Source of the DNA: Erythrobacter sp. SCN 62-14
GTDB lineage: Bacteria; Pseudomonadota; Alphaproteobacteria; Sphingomonadales; Sphingomonadaceae
Direction: 5' to 3'
Assembly: GCA_001724215.1 (NCBI GenBank)
Contig: MEDW01000010.1
Location: 1-41,216, forward strand
Length of the DNA: 41,216 bases
Shown here: piece by piece, positions 33,753-41,055 of the stretch
Layout of the letters: each line of letters starts with the position of its first letter
Numbering within the stretch: the stretch's first letter is position 1
The notes under the pieces: model-generated
Seen by the model: the letters and a program-made list of their open reading frames with translations, nothing else
What the model was told of the DNA's origin: nothing
Databases searched by the model: none
Translations under genes and position numbers: made by a program

Positions 33753-34283
33753 GTGACCACCCGCAAAACCCTCGCCCTCAACCCCGAGGCTGCCGCTTCC
33801 GCCGAAGCCCCCGCGCTCAAGAAGAAGGGCCGTGGGTGGGAGATTTCGGACAAGCGGCTCGATGCGCTACACGAACAGGCGCGCGAGCTCCGCCGTCATT
33901 CGAGCCCTGCGCACAAGGCGCTGGCGGAGAAATTCGCCGCTGCCGACATGGGCCGCTACACCTTCAAGCGCCACGCCGTGGTCGGCTCCGCGATTGTCGA
34001 TTTCAACTGCCACAACTTAGGGCTAGCGCTGGCGATTGACGAGGAGGGGCAGAACGATCGCCTCGCCAAGCGCCGCGACAAGAGCCTTGAGAGCGTTGGC
34101 ATCAAGGTGATGCGCATCGCGGCGAGCGATATCCTCACCGATATCGACGCGGTGCTGAAGCAACTCACCCAAGTCATGCGCGAGCGGATCGAGGAGCGCA
34201 AAGCCGCCGCCCGCGCGCATAAGGCCGCCAATCCCAAGCAGACTTACGAGCGCCCCAAGCGCCGCGAGGAACGGAAGAACTGA
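33753..34283 (+). CDS. DUF559 (Vsr/endonuclease-fold) protein inside the suf operon
   Basis: About 176 residues. An N-terminal tail is rich in Ala and Lys. A DUF559 domain follows (about 45-145): LRRHSSPAHKALAEKF, GRYTFKRHAVVGSAIVDFNCHNLGLALAIDEEGQND, and SVGIKVMRIAASDILTDIDAVL. A basic C-terminal tail ends the protein. Against the usual family pattern (TPAE, IVDFYC, VELDG-QH), it keeps IVDF and Asp-x-x-x-Gln but lacks the first Glu, the Glu before Asp and the final His. The nuclease is therefore probably inactive. The start is GTG 33753 or TTG 33744. It ends one base before sufC. Its role in Fe-S assembly, if any, is unknown. Confidence 0.8.
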   Translation: MTTRKTLALNPEAAASAEAPALKKKGRGWEISDKRLDALHEQARELRRHSSPAHKALAEKFAAADMGRYTFKRHAVVGSAIVDFNCHNLGLALAIDEEGQNDRLAKRRDKSLESVGIKVMRIAASDILTDIDAVLKQLTQVMRERIEERKAAARAHKAANPKQTYERPKRREERKN

Positions 34284-34284
34284 C

Positions 34285-35028
34285 ATGCTCGAAATCACCA
34301 ACCTCCACGCCTCTGTTGGCGACAAGCCGATCCTGAAAGGCCTCACCCTGTCTGTCCCCGCAGGCGAAATCCACGCGATCATGGGCCCCAATGGCGCGGG
34401 TAAGTCGACGCTTTCGAACGTGCTCGGCGGCAAGCCGGGCTATGAAGTTACCGAAGGCAGCGTCACCTTCCGGGGAGAGGACCTGCTGGCGCTGGAACCG
34501 CATGAACGCGCGGCGGCGGGGCTGTTCCTCGGCTTCCAATATCCGGTGGAAATCCCCGGTGTCTCCAATGTCCAGTTCCTGCGCGAAGCCTTGAACGCGC
34601 AGCGCAAGGCGCGTGGGCAAGAACCCTTGAGTGGGGGCGAGTTCCTGAAACTCGCCAAGGACAAGGCCGCGCTCTTGAAGATGGACATGGAAATGCTCAA
34701 AAGGCAGGTCAATGTCGGCTTTTCCGGCGGCGAGAAGAAGCGCGCCGAAATGGTGCAGATGGGCATTCTCGATCCCGCTTTCGCAGTGCTGGACGAGACG
34801 GACTCTGGCCTCGATATCGACGCGCTCCGCATCGTGGGCGCAGGCATCAATTCGATCATGCGCGCCCCCGATAAGGCGGTGCTGCTGATCACCCACTACC
34901 AGCGCCTGCTCGATGTGGTTGCGCCCGACAAGGTGAGCATCCTTGCGGGCGGGCGGATCGTCGAGACCGGTGGGCCGGAACTGGCTCTGCGGCTTGAGGC
35001 CGAAGGCTATGACGCGGTGATGGCGTGA
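34285..35028 (+). CDS. sufC: SufC ATPase
   Basis: 247 residues of the ABC-ATPase fold. Walker A is GPNGAGKST with Lys40, the signature is FSGGEKKRAEMVQM, and Walker B is FAVLDETDSGLDIDAL. ATP binding drives a rearrangement of SufBCD during cluster assembly. ATG 34285 lies one base after the DUF559 stop, and its end overlaps sufD (GTGA), which shows the whole set is one transcript. Confidence 0.97.
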   Translation: MLEITNLHASVGDKPILKGLTLSVPAGEIHAIMGPNGAGKSTLSNVLGGKPGYEVTEGSVTFRGEDLLALEPHERAAAGLFLGFQYPVEIPGVSNVQFLREALNAQRKARGQEPLSGGEFLKLAKDKAALLKMDMEMLKRQVNVGFSGGEKKRAEMVQMGILDPAFAVLDETDSGLDIDALRIVGAGINSIMRAPDKAVLLITHYQRLLDVVAPDKVSILAGGRIVETGGPELALRLEAEGYDAVMA

Positions 35029-35780
35029 CGACAGCGACCCTTCCCACGCGCCGCGATGAAGCCTGGCGCTATGCCGATATGGATGGGCTGAAGCGGCTCG
35101 GTGCGGCGGCGCTCGATCAGTGGCAGGTGATTGATGTCCCCGCTGGCGAAAACCTGACGCGCTGCCTCGTCGTCGGCTCCGATGCGCCGGAAGTGCAGCG
35201 GCTGCGCGTCACCCTTGGCGAAGGGGCGAGCGCGGCGTTCTTCGTGGTCAATCGCGGCGGTGATTACACCCGGTTCGAAGTGGAAGTGCGGCTCGCGCGG
35301 GCTGCGCATTTCGAATTCGGCGGGGTGACGATTGGCGGTGCAGCTGTGACCCGCGAATTCGTCACCCAAGTCACCCATGCCGAACCCGAGGCGACCAGCA
35401 ACCAGATCATCCGCGCGGTCCATTGGGCAGGCGCAACCGGCAATTTCCTCGGCGAGATCAAGGTTGCGCGCCACGCGCAAAAGACCGACGCGGCGCAGGA
35501 TTTCAAGGGGCTCTTGCTTGAAGCTGGCGCGAGCGCCAACGCCGTCCCGCAGCTCGAAATCTTCGCCGATGATGTGAAATGCGCGCACGGAGCCACTGTG
35601 GGCGAGTTGGACGAACAGGCGCGCTTCTACATGATGGCGCGCGGGGTCGATCCGGCGACTGCGCAGCGCTTGCTGGTGCAGGCCTTTATTGGCGATGCCT
35701 TTGTCGCGCTGGAGGATGAGGCCGAGCGTGAGCGCCTGCTCGATGCCGCGCTCGCCGCGTTGGAGGGCGCGAAGCTGTGA
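35025..35780 (+). CDS. sufD: SufD subunit, short form
   Basis: 251 residues. SufD partners SufB and SufC in the scaffold complex. The beta-helix core is seen in FFVVNRGGDYTRFEVEVRLARAAHFEFGGVTI, VTREFVTQVTHAEPEATSNQIIRAV, and the C-terminal SANAVPQLEIFADDVKCAHGATVGELDEQARFYMMARG, where the conserved His is in AHGA. It is far shorter than the E. coli protein of over 400 residues. The N-terminal helical part is reduced, a form I recall in sphingomonads. The start is GTG 35025, overlapping sufC; it overlaps sufS by GTGA. Confidence 0.92.
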   Translation: MTTATLPTRRDEAWRYADMDGLKRLGAAALDQWQVIDVPAGENLTRCLVVGSDAPEVQRLRVTLGEGASAAFFVVNRGGDYTRFEVEVRLARAAHFEFGGVTIGGAAVTREFVTQVTHAEPEATSNQIIRAVHWAGATGNFLGEIKVARHAQKTDAAQDFKGLLLEAGASANAVPQLEIFADDVKCAHGATVGELDEQARFYMMARGVDPATAQRLLVQAFIGDAFVALEDEAERERLLDAALAALEGAKL

Positions 35781-37003
35781 GCGCGCCCGCCACTCTCACC
35801 CGCGACTTTGCCGCTGACTTCCCCGGCCTCACCACGGCTGATGGCAAGGCGTGGCATTACCTCGACACCGCCGCCACCGCGCAGAAACCGCGCGCCGTGA
35901 TCGACGCCATGGCCCGCGCCATGGGCGAGGATTACGCCACGGTGCATCGCGGGGTCTATGCGCGCTCGGCCGAAATGACGCTGGCGTTCGAAGAGGCGCG
36001 GCGCAAGGTGGCGCGCTTTATCGGCGGGAATGAGCAGGAACTGGTCTTTACCCGCGGCGCGACCGAAGCGATCAATCTGGTGGCAAACACTTGGGGCCGC
36101 GCAAACCTTAAGCCCGGCGACCGCATTCTGCTCTCGCAGCTGGAGCATCATTCGAACATTGTGCCTTGGCAGATGATTGCCGCTGAAACCGGGGCGGTGA
36201 TCGATGTGTGCCCGTTGACGAGCGATCACCAGATCGATTTGGGTGCAGCCGAGACGATGCTGACGGAGGCGCACAAGCTGGTCGCCTTCGGCCATGTCTC
36301 GAATGTGCTTGGGAGCGTGCTCGATGCGCCCCGCGCCGCTGCGCTGGCGCATAGGCACGGCGCCAAGCTGCTGCTTGATGGCTGCCAGTCCGCGCCGCAT
36401 ATGCCGGTGGATGTGACGGCGCTCGATTGCGATTTCTACGTCTTTTCAGCGCACAAACTTTATGGCCCCACCGGGATCGGAGCCCTGTGGGCGCGGGCCG
36501 ACATTCTTGATGCCATGCCGCCATGGGAAGGCGGCGGGGCGATGATCGACCGCGTGACCTTTGAACGCACCACCTATGCGCCTGCCCCGCAGCGCTTTGA
36601 AGCCGGCACGCCTGCCATCACCGAAGCCATCGCCTTTGGTGCAGCAGCCGATTATGTGAGCAGCATCGGCCTTGCCGCGATGCACGCGCGCGAGGCGGAG
36701 TTGGTGAAACACCTGCGCCGCGAACTCACCGCGATGAATGATGTGCGCGTGTTTGGCCCCGAAGACAGCGCCGGGATTGTCAGCTTTGCGATTGATGGCA
36801 TTCACCCGCATGATTTGGGCACGATCCTTGACGAGGCGAATGTCGCGATCCGGGCGGGCCACCACTGCGCGCAGCCCCTGATGGATTATCTGGGGGTGCC
36901 GGCCACCGCGCGCGCCAGTTTCGGGCTCTATTCAACCGAGGCGGATGTCGAGGCGCTCATCAAAGGCATCGCCCGCACCCGCAAGATATTTGGCAAAGGA
37001 TAA
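35777..37003 (+). CDS. sufS: SufS cysteine desulfurase
   Basis: 408 residues, class II cysteine desulfurase dependent on PLP. Lys227 in FSAHKLYGPTG binds PLP; Cys364 in RAGHHCAQPLMD takes the sulfur. Other blocks are YLDTAATAQKPRAVIDAM, FTRGATEAINLVA, LSQLEHHSNIVPWQ and LLLDGCQSAPHMPVDV. The operon does not encode SufE or SufU, the usual sulfur acceptor; it may lie elsewhere. The start is GTG 35777 in overlap with sufD. Confidence 0.96.
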   Translation: MSAPATLTRDFAADFPGLTTADGKAWHYLDTAATAQKPRAVIDAMARAMGEDYATVHRGVYARSAEMTLAFEEARRKVARFIGGNEQELVFTRGATEAINLVANTWGRANLKPGDRILLSQLEHHSNIVPWQMIAAETGAVIDVCPLTSDHQIDLGAAETMLTEAHKLVAFGHVSNVLGSVLDAPRAAALAHRHGAKLLLDGCQSAPHMPVDVTALDCDFYVFSAHKLYGPTGIGALWARADILDAMPPWEGGGAMIDRVTFERTTYAPAPQRFEAGTPAITEAIAFGAAADYVSSIGLAAMHAREAELVKHLRRELTAMNDVRVFGPEDSAGIVSFAIDGIHPHDLGTILDEANVAIRAGHHCAQPLMDYLGVPATARASFGLYSTEADVEALIKGIARTRKIFGKG

Positions 37004-37009
37004 GAGGCT

Positions 37010-37483
37010 ATGGACACGACCCGCGATCTTCCCGGCAACGATCCTTCCGGCATGACCGCACAAAAGCCGCCCCGCGCCCGCGTTGAGGATGCAGTGGACA
37101 CGGATGCTCCGCGCAGCCGCGATTATCTCGACGGCTTCCTTGCCGCGCGTCCGCCCGAGGGCGCTCCGGGTGGGCCGGGAAGCGATCTGCAAGCCGCTGT
37201 GATCGAGGCTTTGCGCGAAATCTATGACCCGGAAATCCCGGTCAATATCTATGATCTCGGGCTGATCTACGGGGTTGAGGTGGACGATCACAGCGATGTC
37301 ACCATCACCATGACACTCACCACACCGCATTGCCCGGTGGCCGAAACCATGCCGGGCGAGGTTGAGTTGCGCGCCTCGTCGGTGCCGGGGATTCGCGATG
37401 CCGAGGTTAATCTGGTATGGGAACCGGCCTGGGGCCCGCACAAGATGAGCGATGAGGCCCGGCTCGAATTGGGAATGCTGTAA
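37010..37483 (+). CDS. sufT: SufT, MIP18/DUF59 Fe-S assembly protein
   Basis: 157 residues. A disordered, charged N-terminal tail of about 55 residues precedes the DUF59 domain: VIEALREIYDPEIPVNIYDLGLIYGVEV, TMTLTTPHCPVAETMP and VNLVWEPAWGPHKMSDEARLELGML. SufT assists maturation of Fe-S proteins; the mechanism is not settled. It follows sufS by 6 bp and overlaps sufA by one base (TAATG). Confidence 0.94.
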   Translation: MDTTRDLPGNDPSGMTAQKPPRARVEDAVDTDAPRSRDYLDGFLAARPPEGAPGGPGSDLQAAVIEALREIYDPEIPVNIYDLGLIYGVEVDDHSDVTITMTLTTPHCPVAETMPGEVELRASSVPGIRDAEVNLVWEPAWGPHKMSDEARLELGML

Positions 37484-37848
37484 TGACCGAGGCTACCACC
37501 ACCACACGCCCTGCGCCCAAGGCGGCCGTGACTCTGACGCCAAGCGCGGAAGCGCGGATTGCCGAATTGATGGCCAAGGCTCCGGCCGATGCGATCGGGG
37601 TGAAGCTGTCGACCCCGCGTCGCGGTTGTTCGGGGCTGGCCTATTCGGTCGACTATGTCACCAGTGAAGCCAAGTTCGACGAGAAGATCGTCACCCCCGG
37701 CGGGGTGTTCTACATCGACGGGGCGAGCGTGCTCTACCTGATCGGCAGCGTTATGGACTGGCGCGAGGATGATTTCACCGCCGGGTTCGTGTTTGAAAAC
37801 CCCAACGCCAAGGGCGCGTGCGGCTGCGGCGAAAGCTTCATGGTGTAA
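37483..37848 (+). CDS. sufA: SufA A-type carrier
   Basis: 121 residues of the HesB family. The three cluster cysteines are C49 (PRRGCSGLAYSVDYV), C113 and C115 (ACGCGESF). It passes clusters from SufBCD to apoproteins. It is the last gene of the suf run, followed by 18 bp and a convergent gene. A separate ErpA-like carrier is encoded at 6071-6400. Confidence 0.95.
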   Translation: MTEATTTTRPAPKAAVTLTPSAEARIAELMAKAPADAIGVKLSTPRRGCSGLAYSVDYVTSEAKFDEKIVTPGGVFYIDGASVLYLIGSVMDWREDDFTAGFVFENPNAKGACGCGESFMV

Positions 37849-37866
37849 GCTTTGCGGGGCGCGCGT

Positions 37867-38808
37867 TCAGCCGCCCCGCGCAAGCCGTGCCAGCAAGCGG
37901 CGTTCGAGATCATCGACCTCGCCGCTCGCGCTGATCATCTGTTCGAGCCATTCCTGTTCGTGATCGGTGATTGCTGCGCCTTCTTCTGCAAGGCTTGCGT
38001 AATCAGGGCCGCTCTGACGCCGCCCGAACACCTTGCCGAAATGGTTGCGCGCCCCCGGAACCTCGCGCGCCATGCGCCCCATGAAGTTGCGGACATTGGG
38101 CTTGGCATCCTCGACAAAGGCTTTCAGCTCCAGCGCACGCTCGCGGCTGATCTGGGCGTTGGGCAAGGCAAAACCGGTGAGGTAATTGGCGACCCCATCG
38201 AGAAACAGATCATCCCACTCGCTCGCATTTTCATCGCCAAGCGTTGCGTCCTTCAGACGGAACAGCATTTCAGCATCATAGCGGCTGACCGCGGCCGGGC
38301 CATGGCCGCCGCTGGCAAAGATCACGCGGCGGATGAGGCGACATTCAGCGGCTGAGATGTGGGTTGCGGAAAGTTCCCCACCACAGCGCGTCGGGCCGAC
38401 GCCAGAGAGCACTTCGCGCTCGATCACGCCCAGCACATAATCCTTGAGCCGCACCGGCACATTCTGCGCGCGCTCGATGATGCGCACCATGCATTCCAGT
38501 TCAACCAGACTTTCCACCACGCCATCGTGATCGATCTGGCCGATCAGCCATTCCGCCTCGGCTTCGCAGCATTGCAGACGCGGCGGCGTGCCGTTGAGGA
38601 CAAATTCGCCAATCGCCTCGACGAAGAAATCGCACCATTCCGGCGTGCGGTGCGACAGGGCGCGGTTGGCGGCAAACAGGGCTTCAGCTTCGGCCTGAGA
38701 GACGATCCCATCGCCCCACAAATAGCGGCGCAATTCGGCCAGTTCTTCCGGCGCAATCTGTCCATCGGACGCTGCACGGGCGGCAATTTCGTTGAAATGT
38801 GTTGTCAT
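37867..38808 (-). CDS. Hypothetical protein with internal duplication
   Basis: 313 residues, acidic, soluble, no signal peptide or TM helix. It is built of two similar helical units. Unit 1 is about residues 18-95 (IAPEELAELRRYLWGDG, VSQAEAEALFAANRAL, EWCDFFVEAIGEFVLNG). Unit 2 is about residues 151-237 (ISAAECRLIRRVIFASG, VSRYDAEMLFRLKDA, EWDDLFLDGVANYLTG). A helical linker joins them (about 96-150). The tail (about 240-313) holds a helix rich in Glu and Arg. The DGxI/VSxxEAExLF pattern recalls EF-hand-like or TerB-like helical pairs, but I cannot assign it. It converges on sufA with 18 bp between. Confidence 0.85.
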   Translation of the reverse strand: MTTHFNEIAARAASDGQIAPEELAELRRYLWGDGIVSQAEAEALFAANRALSHRTPEWCDFFVEAIGEFVLNGTPPRLQCCEAEAEWLIGQIDHDGVVESLVELECMVRIIERAQNVPVRLKDYVLGVIEREVLSGVGPTRCGGELSATHISAAECRLIRRVIFASGGHGPAAVSRYDAEMLFRLKDATLGDENASEWDDLFLDGVANYLTGFALPNAQISRERALELKAFVEDAKPNVRNFMGRMAREVPGARNHFGKVFGRRQSGPDYASLAEEGAAITDHEQEWLEQMISASGEVDDLERRLLARLARGG

Positions 38809-38868
38809 GGCGCGGCCTAATCCCTGCTATTTGCACCGCGTCATGCCATGAACAGGCTTAAGACCGGG

Positions 38869-39270
38869 TTACCGCCGTGCTATCTCATTGAGGCACTGGC
38901 CGCGATCGACCGGGGCGCCGCCTTCGCGCAGCCGCGCCTCGACATGGGTGGCGACGGGTTCGGCGCCCGGTTGCAGCGGATAGAGATAGACATCCATCAC
39001 ACAGGCGCGCCCGGCAAATTGCAGCTTGCGCACATCGCCTTCGAACAGATCGAGCCGCGGTTCGCCCAGCCTTCGGGTGAGCGATGCAGCCTGTGCTCCG
39101 ATCACGCTTTCGAGCCCTGCGGCCTGCATCACCTCGGGCACGCGGATGATCGCGCTGCCTTGTGATCCGGCCATGATCGGGCGTTTGGGCGCAGGCGCGC
39201 TCGCGCAGCCTGCCACCGCCAAGGCGCTGGCGAGCACAGGCATGAAAGAGGCGCGGCGCGGCATCATCAT
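38869..39270 (-). CDS. Putative lipoprotein, function unknown
   Basis: 133 residues. A lipoprotein signal ends at the lipobox AVAGC (Cys22), so the mature protein should be anchored to a membrane. The body has IIRVPEVMQAAGLESVIGAQAASLTRRLGEPRLDLFEGDVRKLQFAGRACVMDVYLYPL, a pattern seen in uncharacterised sphingomonad lipoproteins. Three ATG codons in a row (39270, 39267, 39264) are possible starts. It is divergent from the PfkB kinase gene. Confidence 0.8.
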   Translation of the reverse strand: MMMPRRASFMPVLASALAVAGCASAPAPKRPIMAGSQGSAIIRVPEVMQAAGLESVIGAQAASLTRRLGEPRLDLFEGDVRKLQFAGRACVMDVYLYPLQPGAEPVATHVEARLREGGAPVDRGQCLNEIARR

Positions 39271-39391
39271 CAGCGATGCTCAGCCTCGCGCGGCAAGTCA
39301 ATCCGCAAAGCTGCAAGCAGCACTTGGCGAGCGGCGACAAGCGGGCTAGGCGCGTCAACAAAGCATTTGACCTCTCCAGCAACAGGAACCC

Positions 39392-40399
39392 ATGCCCGTG
39401 CCCGACACAACCGCGCCCCGTTATGATGTTATCGCGATTGGCAATGCCGTGGTCGATGTGATCGCCTCGTGCGAGGAGGAGCTGATCGAAGAGCTTCAAT
39501 TGAGCCGCGGCGGCATGACCCTGATCGACGAGGCGCGCGCCGATGAACTTTACGAAGCCATGCCGCCCGCGCGCGAGGTTTCGGGCGGTTCGGCGGCGAA
39601 CACGCTGGCGGGCCTTGCCACGCTCGGCCTTGAATGCGCTTTCATCGGGCAGGTGGCCGATGATCAGCTCGGCAAGGTGTTCCGCCACGATATGCGCGCG
39701 ACCGGCATCGATTTCGATACGCCCGCCCGCGAAGGCGAACCGGCCACGGGCCGTGTGCTGATTTTCGTAACCCCCGATGGCGAGCGCACCATGAACACCT
39801 TCCTTGGCGCCGGGCAATATCTCCCCGCCTCAGCATTGGATGAGGAGCTGATCGCGAGCGCCGGCATCCTCTATCTCGAAGGCTATCTGTGGGATCCCGA
39901 AGAGCCGCGCAGCGCCATGCGCCGTGCCATCGAAGTTGCGCGCGCGGCAGGCCGCAAGGTTGCCTTCACCGCATCCGAAAGCTTCGTGATCGAACGCCAC
40001 CGCGATGATTTCTGCCAGATGATCGATGACGGCGTGATCGACATTCTCTTCGTCAATGAAAGCGAGCTCGCCACCCTGACGGGCGAGGAGGATTTCGAGG
40101 CGGGTATTCAATGGCTGGGGGATAAGGTGCCGGTGCTGGTCGCAACCCGCAGCGAAAAGGGCGCGGTCGCGATTGCCCATGGGACACGCGCTGAAGTCGC
40201 TGCCGTGCCGGTGATGAAGGTGGTCGACACGACGGGCGCAGGCGATCAGTTCGCGGCGGGCTTCCTGTCAGGCTATGCGCGCGGCGAGCCGCTGACCCGC
40301 TGTTTGAAGCGCGGGGCGATCTGCGCGTCCGAAGTGATCTCGCACTATGGCCCGCGTCCTGAAGCCGATATGCAGGCGCTGATGGCGGAAAGATTGTAA
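39392..40399 (+). CDS. PfkB-family kinase, probable adenosine kinase
   Basis: 335 residues of the ribokinase/PfkB fold. The N-terminal DVIAIGNAVVDVIA strand and GGSAANTLAGLATLG glycine motif come first. The substrate and lid part has FIGQVADDQLGKVF and ERTMNTFLGAGQYL. The C-terminal PfkB signature is DTTGAGDQFAAGFLSGY, with the catalytic Asp. The pattern is close to the adenosine kinases of alphaproteobacteria, so it would make AMP from adenosine; other sugars or nucleosides remain possible. AGGA lies 6 bp before the ATG. A repeat follows its stop. Confidence 0.88.
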   Translation: MPVPDTTAPRYDVIAIGNAVVDVIASCEEELIEELQLSRGGMTLIDEARADELYEAMPPAREVSGGSAANTLAGLATLGLECAFIGQVADDQLGKVFRHDMRATGIDFDTPAREGEPATGRVLIFVTPDGERTMNTFLGAGQYLPASALDEELIASAGILYLEGYLWDPEEPRSAMRRAIEVARAAGRKVAFTASESFVIERHRDDFCQMIDDGVIDILFVNESELATLTGEEDFEAGIQWLGDKVPVLVATRSEKGAVAIAHGTRAEVAAVPVMKVVDTTGAGDQFAAGFLSGYARGEPLTRCLKRGAICASEVISHYGPRPEADMQALMAERL

Positions 40400-40450
40400 G
40401 CGCGCTTTGTCTGCGTGCCCGCCTCCGCGGGCACATCCTCGGCGCAATTT

Positions 40451-40511
40451 CAAACCCTGCGGGTTTGAGCGCCTGCGGGCGCGCAGTCGCGCTTGCGGCT
40501 GCTTGGCAGCC
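40451..40511 (+). repeat. Hairpin-core-hairpin repeat, copy 3
   Basis: A 5' hairpin CAAACCC-TGC-GGGTTTG (40451-40467), the 26-bp core (40474-40499, two bases different from copy 1), and a 3' hairpin GGCTGC-TTG-GCAGCC (40497-40511). It lies 51 bp after the kinase stop. Confidence 0.78.
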
Positions 40512-40546
40512 GATAGGATCGCGCTGATGAACGAAAAATTGTTATA

Positions 40547-40618
40547 TTTCGGTGCCGAAAGCTGAATTCTGAGACAAGTGAGACACAGTCTAAAGCGCAA
40601 AATCCTGCCCGCTTTAGA
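40547..40618. repeat. Palindrome and inverted repeat in the kinase-cytochrome gap
   Basis: TTTCGG-TG-CCGAAA (40547-40560) is perfect. TCTAAAGCG (40589-40597) and CGCTTTAGA (40610-40618) are perfect complements with a 12-bp loop. Neither has a T-run. They may be operator sites, or stems of an unrecognised RNA. Confidence 0.5.
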
Positions 40619-40704
40619 TGGAGCGGTGCTGCGTGCCGGGGACTGACGATGCCAAAGAGCCGCGCGCATCCTAGCGCGCCGCGCGGGTGGTAGGAAAGTC
40701 TCGC

Positions 40705-41049
40705 CTATGGCTCGGGTCGGTAATCCGCGCGGCGCAGGGTAATCATGTAATCGGCAATCGCCTCGGCCTGAGCGGGCGTGAGATCAAAATCCATCTGCTC
40801 GGGGTAATTATGCGCGTCGGAAAGCCAGCTGGCGAGCGTGCCTTCGGTCAGCCCTTCGCGGTTGGCAATGGCGGCAAAGCTGGGCGATTCCGGATTGGGT
40901 GAGAGGAACGGAGGCTCTGTCGCATGACACCCGCCGCAGGCCGCCTCGACAAAGGCAGGCGGCTTGGGCGCGGCAGCTTGCGGCGCGCTGGTCTGGCAGG
41001 CGGTTGTGAACGCGGCGAGGGCCGTAAGGGTGAGGGCGGTGCGGATCAT
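40705..41049 (-). CDS. Small c-type cytochrome
   Basis: 114 residues. A signal peptide spans about residues 1-17 (MIRTALTLTALAAF). A Cys at 18 (FTTACQTS) may be lipidated, though the lipobox is imperfect. One haem site is Cys38-Gly-Gly-Cys41-His42 (ACGGCHATEP). The C-terminal helix with Met (ADYMITL) probably gives the axial ligand. It is a single-haem periplasmic or membrane-anchored electron carrier. The start follows AAGGAG, which lies within the end of purD; the genes are 6 bp apart and likely cotranscribed. Confidence 0.87.
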   Translation of the reverse strand: MIRTALTLTALAAFTTACQTSAPQAAAPKPPAFVEAACGGCHATEPPFLSPNPESPSFAAIANREGLTEGTLASWLSDAHNYPEQMDFDLTPAQAEAIADYMITLRRADYRPEP

Positions 41050-41055
41050 CCGGGG

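Larger units (their letters stand above)
40400..40704. other. 305-bp gap between convergent genes
   Basis: It contains repeat copy 3 (40451-40511), then an AT-rich stretch with a 14-bp perfect palindrome (40547-40560) and a 9-bp inverted repeat (40589-40618), then GC-rich sequence up to the cytochrome gene. No protein gene is convincing. GAGACA occurs twice around 40571-40585. Confidence 0.6.

Noticed and set aside
40268..40669. 133-residue minus-strand protein overlapping the kinase 3' end and the gap
   Set aside because: Covers repeat copy 3 and the end of the kinase in antisense; Arg-rich; no start signal.
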